A stretch of DNA of 64,000 bases from Pancytospora philotis (taxonomy: Eukaryota > Microsporidia). Within the stretch, counting starts at the first letter, position 1; the number at the start of each line of letters is the position of its first letter. The position numbers were made by a program, and so were the translations under genes. The notes beneath the pieces are model-generated. The model made no database searches. It was not told the origin of the DNA and saw only the letters and a list, made by a program, of their open reading frames with translations. The stretch spans positions 140,957 to 204,956 of the forward strand of contig JALRLY010000275.1 of assembly GCA_023647555.1 (NCBI GenBank), given 5' to 3'. Of this stretch, positions 24,929 to 33,516 are shown one piece after another.

Positions 24929-25936
24929 ATGTTTTTTCAGCTGGCTGCAGGATTCTGCACATTAAGCATGCTCGGCGTTCGGTGCGGCAACTCGGCAGGG
25001 AAAATCAAACAGGACGAAGGACTCAGCAAGCGTCTGGAGATGCAAAATTTGATAAGACCACTTTTCGATGCTCTAGAACCCATAATCAAGAGTGTGCGCC
25101 GCGCATGCTTTGAGGTCTATTCACACGAGCGACTATTAAATGAAAAAATTGAGGGTCTGCAAGCTCTGAGCTGCCCCACCTGCTTGCTTTGCCCAAGCCG
25201 CGCAGTTTGCCCGCTTTCCCCGGAGTGCCCTGTTGATTTCGAAGCTGCTACTATAGTTATAGATCAAATCTGGGTGTGCGCTGAGGAGGCGTACGCCCTA
25301 TCAAGTGTTTACCCTGACCTCTTTACTGACCGCGAACCCATTGAAGAGCGTATAGACGATGTCGACAACTGTCTTGTGGAGGTGCGCGACGTGTTAAGTA
25401 AGGTGCTGGGGCGTTCACAAATACAAGGTGGTGATTCAGGTAGCAGGGGCGTTGAAGTATCGAATTCTAATCAGGTATTTCCCCCAATTCAATACACTGC
25501 TTCATCGAGCTCGAGAAATCTGGGGTCTCGCGGTGTTGCTTCTTTCTCGAGGACTGCAGGTACGCAGGTTTCTACTGCTTCAGCACCAGACTTGCAGGAT
25601 TCTTTTGGCCGGGCGCTTGACTTCGTAACTGAGTGCTCCCATATGATAAGGACTGAGATCGATCGTATCAGAGAGCGTTATAAGCTACTTGTTGATCACA
25701 TTATAAAGATTCAGGAACTGATTATTTCGTCACATGGAGAATCCGAAGACAGTGTGTGGCTGAAGACGTTACGAGGCAGCGCCAGTGAGCTCCAGGGAGA
25801 ATACGGTCCTGTATATGGGGCCCTTGATGAGTCGCTCAGGGGTGTTGATGGCTTGCTCGCACGCTTGCGGATCGAATGGGACGCATTTGATCAAGCATTG
25901 CTTGCTCACTTTGGTTCTACAAGCAAAATAAAATAA
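24929..25936 (+). CDS. Secreted family C protein, member C1-2 (335 aa)
   Basis: Member of a tandem family that I do not recognise elsewhere. The start directly after AAAATTTTGCCCC gives the signal peptide MFFQLAAGFCTLSMLGVRCG. An in-frame extension upstream to 24794 is rejected because it contains the promoter. Middle and C-terminal regions are helical: a segment near IDDVDNCLVEVRDVLSKVLG, a Ser-rich low-complexity linker, then RALDFVTECSHMIRTEIDRI and a DESLRGVDGLLARLRIE block. This copy alone has a Cys-rich insertion (LSCPTCLLCPSRAVCPLSPE) where the others have a short SPNCPADD loop. It sits between C1-1 and C1-3 on the same strand. Confidence 0.82.
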   Translation: MFFQLAAGFCTLSMLGVRCGNSAGKIKQDEGLSKRLEMQNLIRPLFDALEPIIKSVRRACFEVYSHERLLNEKIEGLQALSCPTCLLCPSRAVCPLSPECPVDFEAATIVIDQIWVCAEEAYALSSVYPDLFTDREPIEERIDDVDNCLVEVRDVLSKVLGRSQIQGGDSGSRGVEVSNSNQVFPPIQYTASSSSRNLGSRGVASFSRTAGTQVSTASAPDLQDSFGRALDFVTECSHMIRTEIDRIRERYKLLVDHIIKIQELIISSHGESEDSVWLKTLRGSASELQGEYGPVYGALDESLRGVDGLLARLRIEWDAFDQALLAHFGSTSKIK

Positions 25937-26137
25937 GTTATGAAGAACATAATTAGACATAGGGGTAATTTATTGAGATAATAAATGTTAAGGTATATCA
26001 AGTTATTCTCTATTGCGCTTAATGCATCTATTGTATTAGTATCTCGCCCTGCAGTCCAGCAGTTGCTCGCGCTGCAATATCAATGACGCAACTGAAATGG
26101 AGGAGTTGATGTGAAGTCAGGTGCAAAATTTTGCCCC

Positions 26138-27112
26138 ATGTTTTCGCAGCTGGTGGCGGGTGTTTGCGTAGTAACCATGCTTGGTGTTCGGTGTGGCAGC
26201 CCGGCGGTGGGTATCGTACGGGGTGGGGAACACTATGGGCGTCAGAAGATGCAAAATATGGTGAAACCACTGTTTGATGGCTTGGAATCTATAATTGGGG
26301 ATATGCGCTGTCTATGCTTGGAGATGTGCTCTCACAAGCAGGAGGTTAATAAAAATATCGATAGCCTGCTGTCTCTACGCCAACCTATTGATGAAGAAAA
26401 GATTAATGGCATCGTGAATCAAATATATAATTGTGCTGCGAAGGCTCACCTCTATTTGAGCTTCTACCCGACCCGCCTCTTAAACAGTAGAGACCTTAGA
26501 GTGGCTTTAGATAAACTTGACACCTGTCTTGTGGAGGCTCGCGATGAATTCAGCAGAGCATTCGGGTCTTCTCCAGCGCAGGACCACGCTTTATTTAGCA
26601 TGGCTATGGACGGGTCAAGTTCTAACCCTGCCTGTGCCCCAATCCAGTACACGGCCCCATCCAGCCTGACTGATCTAGATATTTACATTGATTTCTCTTC
26701 CTTGTCGCTTGCGGGTACGCAAAATTCTGCTGGGTCGGTCCAAAATTTACAGGCTCCAGCCGGTTCAGTCCGCAGCCTGCAGGATTTGTTCGGCCGGGCA
26801 TTCGCGTTCATATCGGAATGCTCTCGTAAGATGAGGGCGGAGCTCGCGCTCATCAAAAGGCAATATAAACCATTAGAGGATTACATTTCAGAGATTCAGA
26901 CGCTATTCAACTCATCCTACGTAGGGTTTACAGGTGAAACTAGGCTGGGAGAGTTACAAAACAGCATCTTGGCGCTCCAGAATAAATGCGGCAGCATTTA
27001 TAGAGCCATCGATGAGTCGCTTGAGGGGATTGCCGACTCTTTTGTAAACATGCAGATAGAGCGCAATACATTTAACCGAGCATTGGATCATCACTTCAGT
27101 TATTTATGCTAA
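26138..27112 (+). CDS. Secreted family C protein, member C1-3 (324 aa)
   Basis: Tandem paralogue of C1-2 and C1-4. AAAATTTTGCCCC abuts the ATG, and the protein starts MFSQLVAGVCVVTMLGVRCG, a signal peptide. Shared blocks are EKINGIVNQIYNC, RVALDKLDTCLVEARDEFSR, a Ser/Pro/Thr linker with a local repeat (AGSVQNLQ / AGSVRSLQ), FAFISECSRKMRAELALIK and a C-terminus NTFNRALDHHFSYLC. The helix-rich, linker-split architecture suggests two coiled bundles joined by a flexible segment. It is likely to be exported to the parasite surface or host side; no enzyme motif is visible. Confidence 0.82.
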   Translation: MFSQLVAGVCVVTMLGVRCGSPAVGIVRGGEHYGRQKMQNMVKPLFDGLESIIGDMRCLCLEMCSHKQEVNKNIDSLLSLRQPIDEEKINGIVNQIYNCAAKAHLYLSFYPTRLLNSRDLRVALDKLDTCLVEARDEFSRAFGSSPAQDHALFSMAMDGSSSNPACAPIQYTAPSSLTDLDIYIDFSSLSLAGTQNSAGSVQNLQAPAGSVRSLQDLFGRAFAFISECSRKMRAELALIKRQYKPLEDYISEIQTLFNSSYVGFTGETRLGELQNSILALQNKCGSIYRAIDESLEGIADSFVNMQIERNTFNRALDHHFSYLC

Positions 27113-27489
27113 GTTAAATAGGTTATTCTCTTTGCTCCTCTCGCTATATTCGCCGCTTTGCAATCGCTATAGGTTGCAGCGCTCGCGCAGGATCCGTGAG
27201 CGCGCTGTGCAGCGATAGCTAGCAAGTGAGGCGTTGGGATACAGGCTAGTATTTGCACCAAGAGCGACGATTCGCTAACATACGAAGCCCGGCTGTTTTT
27301 CGTACTTTACGAGTGGCGGAACCAGAAGCCCTCTGCATCCGTTCTATGCTTACGGTGTTGGCGCAGTTCAGCTATACTCGGTCTATCCACTGTGCCCAGC
27401 ATCGCAGTCCAGTAAAATAAAAGCAGCAATATTGATGACGTGCTTAAATTAGAGAAATCGATGTGAAATCGGATGCAATGCTATACCCT
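27113..27489. other. Spacer between C1-3 and C1-4
   Basis: About 375 bases. The start (GGTTATTCTCTTTGCTC) resembles the spacers after C1-1 and C1-2, showing that spacers were duplicated with the genes. No coding potential is seen. Confidence 0.5.
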
Positions 27490-28434
27490 ATGCTTCCTCA
27501 GCTAGTGACGGGTATCAGCACATTAACCATGCTCGGCGTTCGGTGCAGCAATGCGGCCGAGAGCGCTGAACAAGTCGAGGAGCTTGACAGGCGCCAGGCG
27601 ATGCAAAAGTTAGCTGCTCTGATGAGACTGCTATTTCTCAGTTTAAAATACATGATCGAGGCGATGCATTACACATGCACCGAGATTAAGCTCTACAAGC
27701 TCCAAGTAGACAATAAAATTGAGAGCCTGCTTTCCCCGAACTGTCCTGCTGACGATGGTGCTCTCACAGACATTGTGAACCAGATTAGCATTTGCATTGC
27801 GAAGGCATACATCCGACTGAGATCTTCCACAGACAGCCCTACTGGCGAAGGAACCCTTGAAATACGCTTGGACGAAATTGAAGGCCATCTCGCGGAGGCG
27901 CGCGCCGCGTTTAGTAGTGTATTCGGGCGTTCACAAATGCAGGACAGCGATTCAAGTAGCATGGGTGTTGGAGAGCCGTGTTCCGACCACGCTTCTGTTT
28001 CAGCTCAATGCGCTACTCCATCGAGATCAGGAAATCCGGATATTAGCGCTACTTTTACTTCCTTGAAAATTGGGGATGATCAAGATTATGTCGGTTCATC
28101 CCCGGACTTGCAGAATTCTTTCGTGCAGGCATTCGCTTTCATGCTCGAATATTCCCGTAAGATGAGGACGGAGCTTGGTTTCATTAAGGCGCATCTTGAG
28201 CTGTTTTTGAATCGCATTTCGCGGATTTACGCGCTATTCAATCCATCCCACGCAGGCTTCATGGGCGGAATCAAGTTGGAAGAGTTGCAGAAAAGCGTCG
28301 GGCTGCTCCATGGAAAGCACGGCCATGTCTATGAAGTTGGCGATGAGTCGCTTAAGAGCGTTGATGCCTCTTGTGCGCGCGTACAAAGGGAACTTGATGA
28401 ATTTGAGCGAGCACGCACCCATCACTTTAGCTGA
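27490..28434 (+). CDS. Secreted family C protein, member C1-4 (314 aa)
   Basis: Paralogue of C1-2 and C1-3, with signal peptide MLPQLVTGISTLTMLGVRCS. The promoter block is eroded (GCAATGCTATACCCT in place of AAAATTTTGCCCC), so expression may be reduced or lost while the frame stays intact. Conserved parts are ESLLSPNCPADDGALTDIVN, RLDEIEGHLAEARAAFSSVF, FAFMLEYSRKMRTELGFIKA and the C-terminal DESLKSVDASCARVQRELDE ending HHFS. It is the closest relative of truncated C1-1 (both have SPxCPADDG and a very similar central segment). Confidence 0.8.
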   Translation: MLPQLVTGISTLTMLGVRCSNAAESAEQVEELDRRQAMQKLAALMRLLFLSLKYMIEAMHYTCTEIKLYKLQVDNKIESLLSPNCPADDGALTDIVNQISICIAKAYIRLRSSTDSPTGEGTLEIRLDEIEGHLAEARAAFSSVFGRSQMQDSDSSSMGVGEPCSDHASVSAQCATPSRSGNPDISATFTSLKIGDDQDYVGSSPDLQNSFVQAFAFMLEYSRKMRTELGFIKAHLELFLNRISRIYALFNPSHAGFMGGIKLEELQKSVGLLHGKHGHVYEVGDESLKSVDASCARVQRELDEFERARTHHFS

Positions 28435-29111
28435 GCATGCCCGAATAAAACTGTTACACTTTTAGTTTCTCATTTTCATCGATGTCGCACACTGCATTGT
28501 CGCCAGTGCAGACTGAGCAATTCTTGACGATGCGATAAGGCCGCGCGCATTGTATTCAGCATGTGCTGGGAGTGCATGGGGTGCTTCAAGGCGAAACTAC
28601 ATGCGCTGTCAGAGAAACGCATGGGTGGTGATAATAGCCCGCTCATACGAGATTCATGTGCATATTCTACTCCTGCTTTTAGCCAAACTTGAGCTCCCAT
28701 GCAATGAAGCAGCCACGGCCCAATGCTTGTTGCATGGCCTGTTTGATGTTTGGGAATGGATAGCTCCCAGAAACCACGATCTCGTATATCTTGCGGAGCT
28801 ACCAGCGCACAGCGCCCGCCGTTAGCGGGCTCGGGCAATCCATCTCCTGATTGGATCTTGGGCAAATTCTCCTTTTTTCAATGATAGTAATGCCGGGAGC
28901 CAGCCTGTAGAGCAGTGCGGAAGCTGGAAGTCGGTCTCGGCGCCAGGATTCACCGTATACAGTCTACAACAATATGCGCCGCATATTTTTGGGTACTGGG
29001 CGGCTCTGCTGAATGGCTATCGCCGGTGCATTGATTTATTGCCATGCCCTTTTAATGCAATTCCGGTGCATTAATTGGCTGCTTCGCCCCTTTTAATGTT
29101 ATAAGACAGCG
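28435..29111. other. Spacer with start of the C2 duplication
   Basis: About 680 bases. The right-hand ~160 bases (from about 28951) are repeated upstream of 30679, including the CGTATACAGTCT block, GCCGGTGCATT and ATTGGCTGCTT. The left part has no visible feature. Confidence 0.55.
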
Positions 29112-30110
29112 AAAATTTTGCCCCATGCTGTGCCATTTTCTTTTGAAAATGTGGAGCGTAGCCGTGCTCGGCGTTCAGTGTGGCCCTATGCCGGATATTG
29201 CAAGACTAGACCTAGACGACGGTGAAATCAGACAATGCCTCAGAGAAAGAGAGTGCGCTCTTATCGAAAGTCTGTTCGTCAAGATATCAGCTTTTATCCG
29301 TCCTATGCAGAAGAAATGCCATGATTTTAATAACTTCAAGCATGCCATCGATAGCGAACTTAAATACCTTTCCTTTGTGAACTGCATCGCTGAGGAAGAA
29401 ACTAGTAGAGCCTTTTTCGATAAAATCAAGCGCAGTTTATACGAGAGATATACGGAGTTTGCTTTGGAAAGAGAAAATATGGGCAAACAGTTACGTATAA
29501 ACTGCGATATTAAGGAGGCTTTAGAAAAATTGAGCCGTAGTCGCTCTTATGATAAGCAGCAGGGCAATGCTCCGCTTAGCTTGATCGATCCGAACGATAT
29601 TTTTGCATTATTGGAAGATATTATAGAACGTGCGTCTGGCTTCGACTTTCCCGCTAGCGGTTCACAGAGCCCAATTGCACAGATGATTGTCTTCTTATCC
29701 GCCAGTTTTGCTCGGATAGATAATTTTTATGGTTTATTCTCATCTTCGTATATTCCTGCGTTTGACCGGTGCCTTACTGACTATAGGAGCTTAATATACC
29801 ATCACTTGATGCACAATCTGCAGTTTGCCGACAAGGAACAGTTGAAATCGGTTGCGCAAAGGGCCTTAGATATAAAAGCAAAGCATGATAAGTTATGTGA
29901 AAATTCTGAACAGTTGCTCTATAGTTTCAATGAGCTTGAAAAGAAGTTGGATAGTGTACGAGACCAGTTTGCACGCAAGCTGAATGCTCAGAATTAAGTA
30001 ATGCGCACTAATAAAATTGATTACTCCCATATCTACCCTTCATTTAGCAGTGCTTTCGCGTTGCTATACAATATCTATCTTTAACAAAGAAATCCTATGC
30101 AAGTGCTTTT
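28951..30110 (+). repeat. C2 duplication unit, copy 1
   Basis: A ~1.15-kb unit containing ~160 bp of upstream sequence, the C2-1 gene and ~110 bp of downstream sequence. It is matched by about 30500-31660. Downstream similarity includes GAATTAAGTAATGCGCACTAA and AGAAATCCTATGCAA. The edges are approximate, and substitutions are scattered throughout. Confidence 0.7.
29125..29997 (+). CDS. Secreted family C protein, subgroup C2-1 (290 aa)
   Basis: One of two close tandem paralogues. AAAATTTTGCCCC abuts the ATG. The signal peptide MLCHFLLKMWSVAVLGVQCG ends in the same VLGVxCG motif as subgroup C1 (MLGVRCG), and the following region (LIESLF-x8-IRPMQKKC, AIDSELKYLSFVNC) aligns with C1 (LFDGLESIIGDM, IDSLLSL), so C1 and C2 are one superfamily. 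The block GNAPLSLIDPNDIFALLED is specific to C2. The C-terminus is a helical Lys-rich segment ending QFARKLNAQN. Secretion is inferred; function is unknown. Confidence 0.82.
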   Translation: MLCHFLLKMWSVAVLGVQCGPMPDIARLDLDDGEIRQCLRERECALIESLFVKISAFIRPMQKKCHDFNNFKHAIDSELKYLSFVNCIAEEETSRAFFDKIKRSLYERYTEFALERENMGKQLRINCDIKEALEKLSRSRSYDKQQGNAPLSLIDPNDIFALLEDIIERASGFDFPASGSQSPIAQMIVFLSASFARIDNFYGLFSSSYIPAFDRCLTDYRSLIYHHLMHNLQFADKEQLKSVAQRALDIKAKHDKLCENSEQLLYSFNELEKKLDSVRDQFARKLNAQN

Positions 30111-30666
30111 GAAACGGAGAAGGCGCACGAGTACGGCTTGTCAGCTGGCGAGATGGGGATGACGTACGAGTGTGGATGGAAATAGTGCTGTAAGACATGA
30201 CTTGGGACAGCGTGGTGACTAAGTGGCACGGAAATACGTAAGCGAGCTCGGCCTACGCTCAAACGTGGAGGCCCAGATCCAGTTTAGAGCGCTGTGGGAA
30301 ACACCAGAGTCAGCGTCATTTGAGGCGCAGCGCGGGATTCTCGGGTGGGGGATGACGCACGGCCTGAGCTGGCGGTGGAGGAGCTGCTGCGCGGATGCGC
30401 ACAGAGGACGCATGAACAAGAGCGAATGCTTACAATGATCGTAACAGTATACGCTTTAGTAAATTTATTTGATTGGAAGTCAGAATCCTGCACTCAGATT
30501 CGTCGTATACAGTCTGCAGCTACATGCACGGCATGTTTCTGGGCACTGGGCAGCTCCGCTGATAACGGCTGTCGCCGGTGCATTAATTTGTTGCTTTCCC
30601 ACTCCTAATGCAATTGCCAGTGCATCGATTGGCTGCTTTGCCCCTTCTAGTATTATAGGACTGGGA
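29998..30666. other. Spacer between C2-1 and C2-2
   Basis: About 670 bases that contain the end of copy 1 and the beginning of copy 2 of the C2 duplication, plus ~390 unique bases (about 30110-30500) without a recognisable gene. Confidence 0.55.
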
Positions 30667-31660
30667 GAATTTTGCCCCATGCAGTGCCAGTTATTTTTGA
30701 GAATGTGGAGCGTAGCTGTGCTTGGTGTGCAGTGCGGCCCCATGCCGGGGAACGCAAGACTGGACGACGGTGAAATTAGAGTGCGCTTCAAAGAAAGAGA
30801 GTGCGCTCTTATCGAAAATCTGTTCATTAATCTATCAGCTCTTATCCGTCCTATGGAGAGGAGATGCCGTGATTTTTATAAGTTCAAGCATTTCATCGAC
30901 AGCGAACTCGAAAACCTTTCCTACGTGAACTGCTCCGCCCAGGATGAAACCAGTGAGGCTTTCTTCGATAAAATCAAGAGCCGTGCACTGAACGGATTGG
31001 GGACGTTTTATCCTGAAGATGAACCACATAGCAAATGGTATGGTTTATACCGCGCTATTAAGAAGACTTTTGAGGACTTGAGCTGCAGTCAATCCTATAA
31101 TAAACACCAGGGCAACGCTCCGCTTAGCTTGATCGATCCGAGCGATATTTTTGCGTTATTAGAAGAGGCTGTATCACGTGCGTCTGTCATCAGCTTCTCT
31201 ACTGGCAATTTGCAGAGCCTAATTGCACAGGTGACTGTTTTCTTATCTGTTAGTTTTGCTCAGATAAGCCAGATTGATGATTCATTCATAACTTTATACA
31301 GTACTAAGATTAACCGGTGCTTTAATGACTATAGTGAGTTCGTATACACCCATCTGGTAATTAATCGGGTGTTTGCCGACAAAGATCGATTGAAATCGGC
31401 TGCGCAAATGGCCCTCGATAAAAACGCACAGTATAGTAAGCTGTGTGAAGCCTCTAAAAAGCTGCTGGATGGTTTCAAACAGCTTGCGGGGGAGTTGGAC
31501 AGAGTACGAGACAAGTTTGCACGCAAGCTGAACGCTTTAGAATTAAGTAATGCGCACTAATTAAATTGATTAACTCCTATATCTTCCCTTTAATCGGCGG
31601 TGCTTTCGCATCGCCATGCCACAGCTATCTTTAACAGAGAAATCCTATGCAATAGCTCTT
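30500..31660 (+). repeat. C2 duplication unit, copy 2
   Basis: Second copy of the unit described at 28951-30110, covering the promoter, the C2-2 gene and its 3' flank. Confidence 0.7.
30679..31560 (+). CDS. Secreted family C protein, subgroup C2-2 (293 aa)
   Basis: Close tandem paralogue of C2-1, with the shared blocks LRMWSVAVLGVQCGPMPGNA, ERECALIENLFINLSALIRP, QGNAPLSLIDPSDIFALLEE and a C-terminus KFARKLNALELSNAH. The start follows GAATTTTGCCCC. The frame extends upstream to 30469, but that part includes the promoter and the duplicated spacer, so it is excluded. An internal segment after FFDKIKSR is variable relative to C2-1 (ALNGLGTFYPEDEPHSK against SLYERYTEFALERE), which might mark a region under changing selection. 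Confidence 0.82.
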   Translation: MQCQLFLRMWSVAVLGVQCGPMPGNARLDDGEIRVRFKERECALIENLFINLSALIRPMERRCRDFYKFKHFIDSELENLSYVNCSAQDETSEAFFDKIKSRALNGLGTFYPEDEPHSKWYGLYRAIKKTFEDLSCSQSYNKHQGNAPLSLIDPSDIFALLEEAVSRASVISFSTGNLQSLIAQVTVFLSVSFAQISQIDDSFITLYSTKINRCFNDYSEFVYTHLVINRVFADKDRLKSAAQMALDKNAQYSKLCEASKKLLDGFKQLAGELDRVRDKFARKLNALELSNAH

Positions 31661-31768
31661 AGCAACAATGCTGCGCGTGGGCACCACTTTCAGTCTCTGC
31701 CGAGGCTGAGAGGCATGCCCGCCGGCGCGGAGTGAATGACTGAGGTATAACTGAATATTTATTAATAC

Positions 31769-32008
31769 TTACCTGGACGCCCTCGCCTCTCTATCGCACT
31801 CCCTGAGGGACAGCTCGTCGCCGATCCTGACCGGGCCCATCACGGCCCTCACGATGGAGCGGTTGTTGTGTCTCAGCTGCACGCGGCAGATGGTGATGTC
31901 ACCACCGGCGCCGCTGCGGTTGTAAAGACCGACGACCTTGGCGATGTAGGCCTCGTCATCCTGCGCGTTCGCGGCCTGTGTGTTCCCCTGCTCAGCAGCT
32001 TTAGCCAT
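31769..32008 (-). CDS. RPS28: Ribosomal protein eS28
   Basis: The 79-residue small-subunit protein at the mRNA exit region of the ribosome. Matching family features are AKVVGLYNRSGAGGDITICR and the strongly conserved SIVRAVMGPVRIGDELSL ending in ECDREARASR. Length is close to that of other eukaryotic S28 proteins with a slightly extended N-terminus. AAAAATTTACCCC at 32012-32024 lies just upstream, in line with AAATTT signals reported for microsporidian ribosomal protein genes. It is divergent from the BET1-like gene, with about 280 bases between start codons. Confidence 0.93.
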   Translation of the reverse strand: MAKAAEQGNTQAANAQDDEAYIAKVVGLYNRSGAGGDITICRVQLRHNNRSIVRAVMGPVRIGDELSLRECDREARASR

Positions 32009-32289
32009 TGTGGGGTAAATTTTTCACTTCTAAAAATTTACGCGCAGCACGCAGCGGAGACACCGGCGATTATTGCTCGTGCGGAGGAAGCAGGTAGGAT
32101 TGACGCAGCATTGCTGCTCCCGTAGTATGCAATCCTTCGATAAACAAGCTTTAGCTTAAGAAGCTGGCCAGCGTTGATGCATACCGCATTTATACCGCAT
32201 TGGACGGGCAGCTTCGATGCAGCCGCCCGTCCAATGTATTTTAAGCACCAGCACTCTTTCCGTAGATAATGCGCCCATTTCCCGACCCC

Positions 32290-32577
32290 ATGCCGCACAG
32301 GGACAGCAACAGCAGCAGCGAGGACGAAGAGGAGAAGTTCGTGGGCAAGATCCGCTCGCTCAAGCAGATCGCCGTGGATCTGACCAGCACGGTCAAGGCG
32401 CAGACCAGGAGCATCAGGGAGCTGGAGCCCGGGATCTCGCGGACGCTGCACAATCTGCGGAGCCACATCGAGCGCCTGCAGCGCACCGACCCGCGCTCTT
32501 TCCGCATCTGGGCCTTCTACCTGCTGACGTCTTTATTCTTCCTCTGTGTGCTCTTCATACTCTTTTTCCTGTTTTAG
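32290..32577 (+). CDS. BET1: Bet1-like Qc-SNARE
   Basis: A 95-residue tail-anchored protein: an acidic Ser-rich N-terminus (SNSSSEDEEE), a SNARE coiled coil (~residues 18-65) with the central-layer glutamine at Q38 in TVKAQTRSI (compare Bet1 VKTQNK), and a C-terminal membrane anchor (residues ~73-95, YLLTSLFFLCVLFILFFLF). Bet1 acts in ER-Golgi vesicle fusion; Sft1 is an alternative Qc-SNARE of the same size. The start at 32290 follows CGACCCC; another in-frame ATG seven codons upstream follows GATA and is less well supported. Confidence 0.78.
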   Translation: MPHRDSNSSSEDEEEKFVGKIRSLKQIAVDLTSTVKAQTRSIRELEPGISRTLHNLRSHIERLQRTDPRSFRIWAFYLLTSLFFLCVLFILFFLF

Positions 32578-32674
32578 CTTTGCTGCCTGGCGCCTCAGAG
32601 GCTGTTTGGGGGACGAGGCGAGGGTCAATAAACTGCTGTTCATTACTTTGTTGTATTTTAGCGCGAGTTATCAT

Positions 32675-32731
32675 TGGATATGTCGTTGAGCACTGGATAT
32701 ATCGTTGAGCATTGGATATATCGTTGAGCAA
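32675..32731 (+). repeat. Three tandem 19-bp repeats
   Basis: TGGATATRTCGTTGAGCA plus one variable base is repeated at 32675, 32694 and 32713. The last copy runs into the left arm of an inverted repeat. Confidence 0.85.
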
Positions 32732-32801
32732 ATAAAACACGGTGCAAGATCTGCGCTATGTTCTGTACAGCTGCATCCAGCACCGTGTCTTATTGCTCAA
32801 C
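32723..32801. repeat. Imperfect inverted repeat (hairpin), ~22-bp arms
   Basis: The left arm at 32723-32745 (GTTGAGCAAATAAAACACGG then TGC) pairs with the right arm at 32780-32801, with one indel and one mismatch and a ~34-base loop. It lies in the 3' flank of the BET1-like gene and 5' of the 32845 gene. It could be a structured transcript end, a small non-coding RNA or a miniature mobile element. Confidence 0.75.
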
Positions 32802-32844
32802 TGCCTTTCGCCCGCTACACTAATTTTGCAAAAATTTGCAGACC

Positions 32845-33375
32845 ATGGATATCGCGGACTTGCTGGTGGAGGAAATAACCGCTGCCCAGAAGAGCACGGG
32901 CGAGCGGGAGGCGTACGAGCAGCTGCGCCCGGCCATAAACGCGAAGGCGGCCATAAAGAAGACGCAGTTCAACGAGCTGGTCGAGCTGCTGGAGAGGGAC
33001 ACCGTCGCGGTGCTCTCGGCGCCGAACCCGACGCACAAGGAGACCGACATCATCAGCAAGGCCATACGGCGGGCCAAGCTCGCGGACCAGAGCGGCCTGT
33101 TCGCGTATCTGCGCAGCGAGGACTCGAAGCGCTCGCCCGTGCTGATCCACGCCGTGGTCGCGAAGGGCGGGCGGCTGGACACCGACCAGATCGTCGAGTA
33201 TCTGCACGACATCGTTGCGAACAAGAAGATCTTCCTGTGCCATCTGAAGATCCTCCTGGCGGTCTCGCGCTTCTACCCCGCGGCCATCACCCCGACTGTC
33301 ATCAACTTCTGCAAGCAGTCCACGCACGACATCTCCAAGGAGCTGCTGCGCAGGCACAAGGTGCAGGCGGAGTGA
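32845..33375 (+). CDS. Conserved-looking helical protein of unknown function (176 aa)
   Basis: I do not recognise it. The protein is cytosolic by appearance (no signal peptide or membrane segment), almost wholly helical, with charged N-terminal helices (DIADLLVEEITAAQKSTGE) and a C-terminal region rich in short hydrophobic helices (LCHLKILLAVSRFYPAAITP) that resembles alpha-solenoid or MIF4G-like folds. AAAAATTTGCAGACC directly precedes the chosen ATG; the ATG three codons upstream would fall inside this signal. GC-rich codon use matches the housekeeping genes, so it is likely to be a conserved cellular gene. AATAAATTA follows about 40 bases after the stop. Confidence 0.78.
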   Translation: MDIADLLVEEITAAQKSTGEREAYEQLRPAINAKAAIKKTQFNELVELLERDTVAVLSAPNPTHKETDIISKAIRRAKLADQSGLFAYLRSEDSKRSPVLIHAVVAKGGRLDTDQIVEYLHDIVANKKIFLCHLKILLAVSRFYPAAITPTVINFCKQSTHDISKELLRRHKVQAE

Positions 33376-33516
33376 GCCCTGCTGTTGCAATGCGCGCGGC
33401 TCTGCGCTTGGCTTAAATAAATTAGTGGTTCCGACGGCCCTTTTCCTGCCGCCTGCGTGGCGCCTGTGGCGGACGTGTTTCATTCCTGCTATTTAAACAC
33501 CAGTAAACAAAACACA

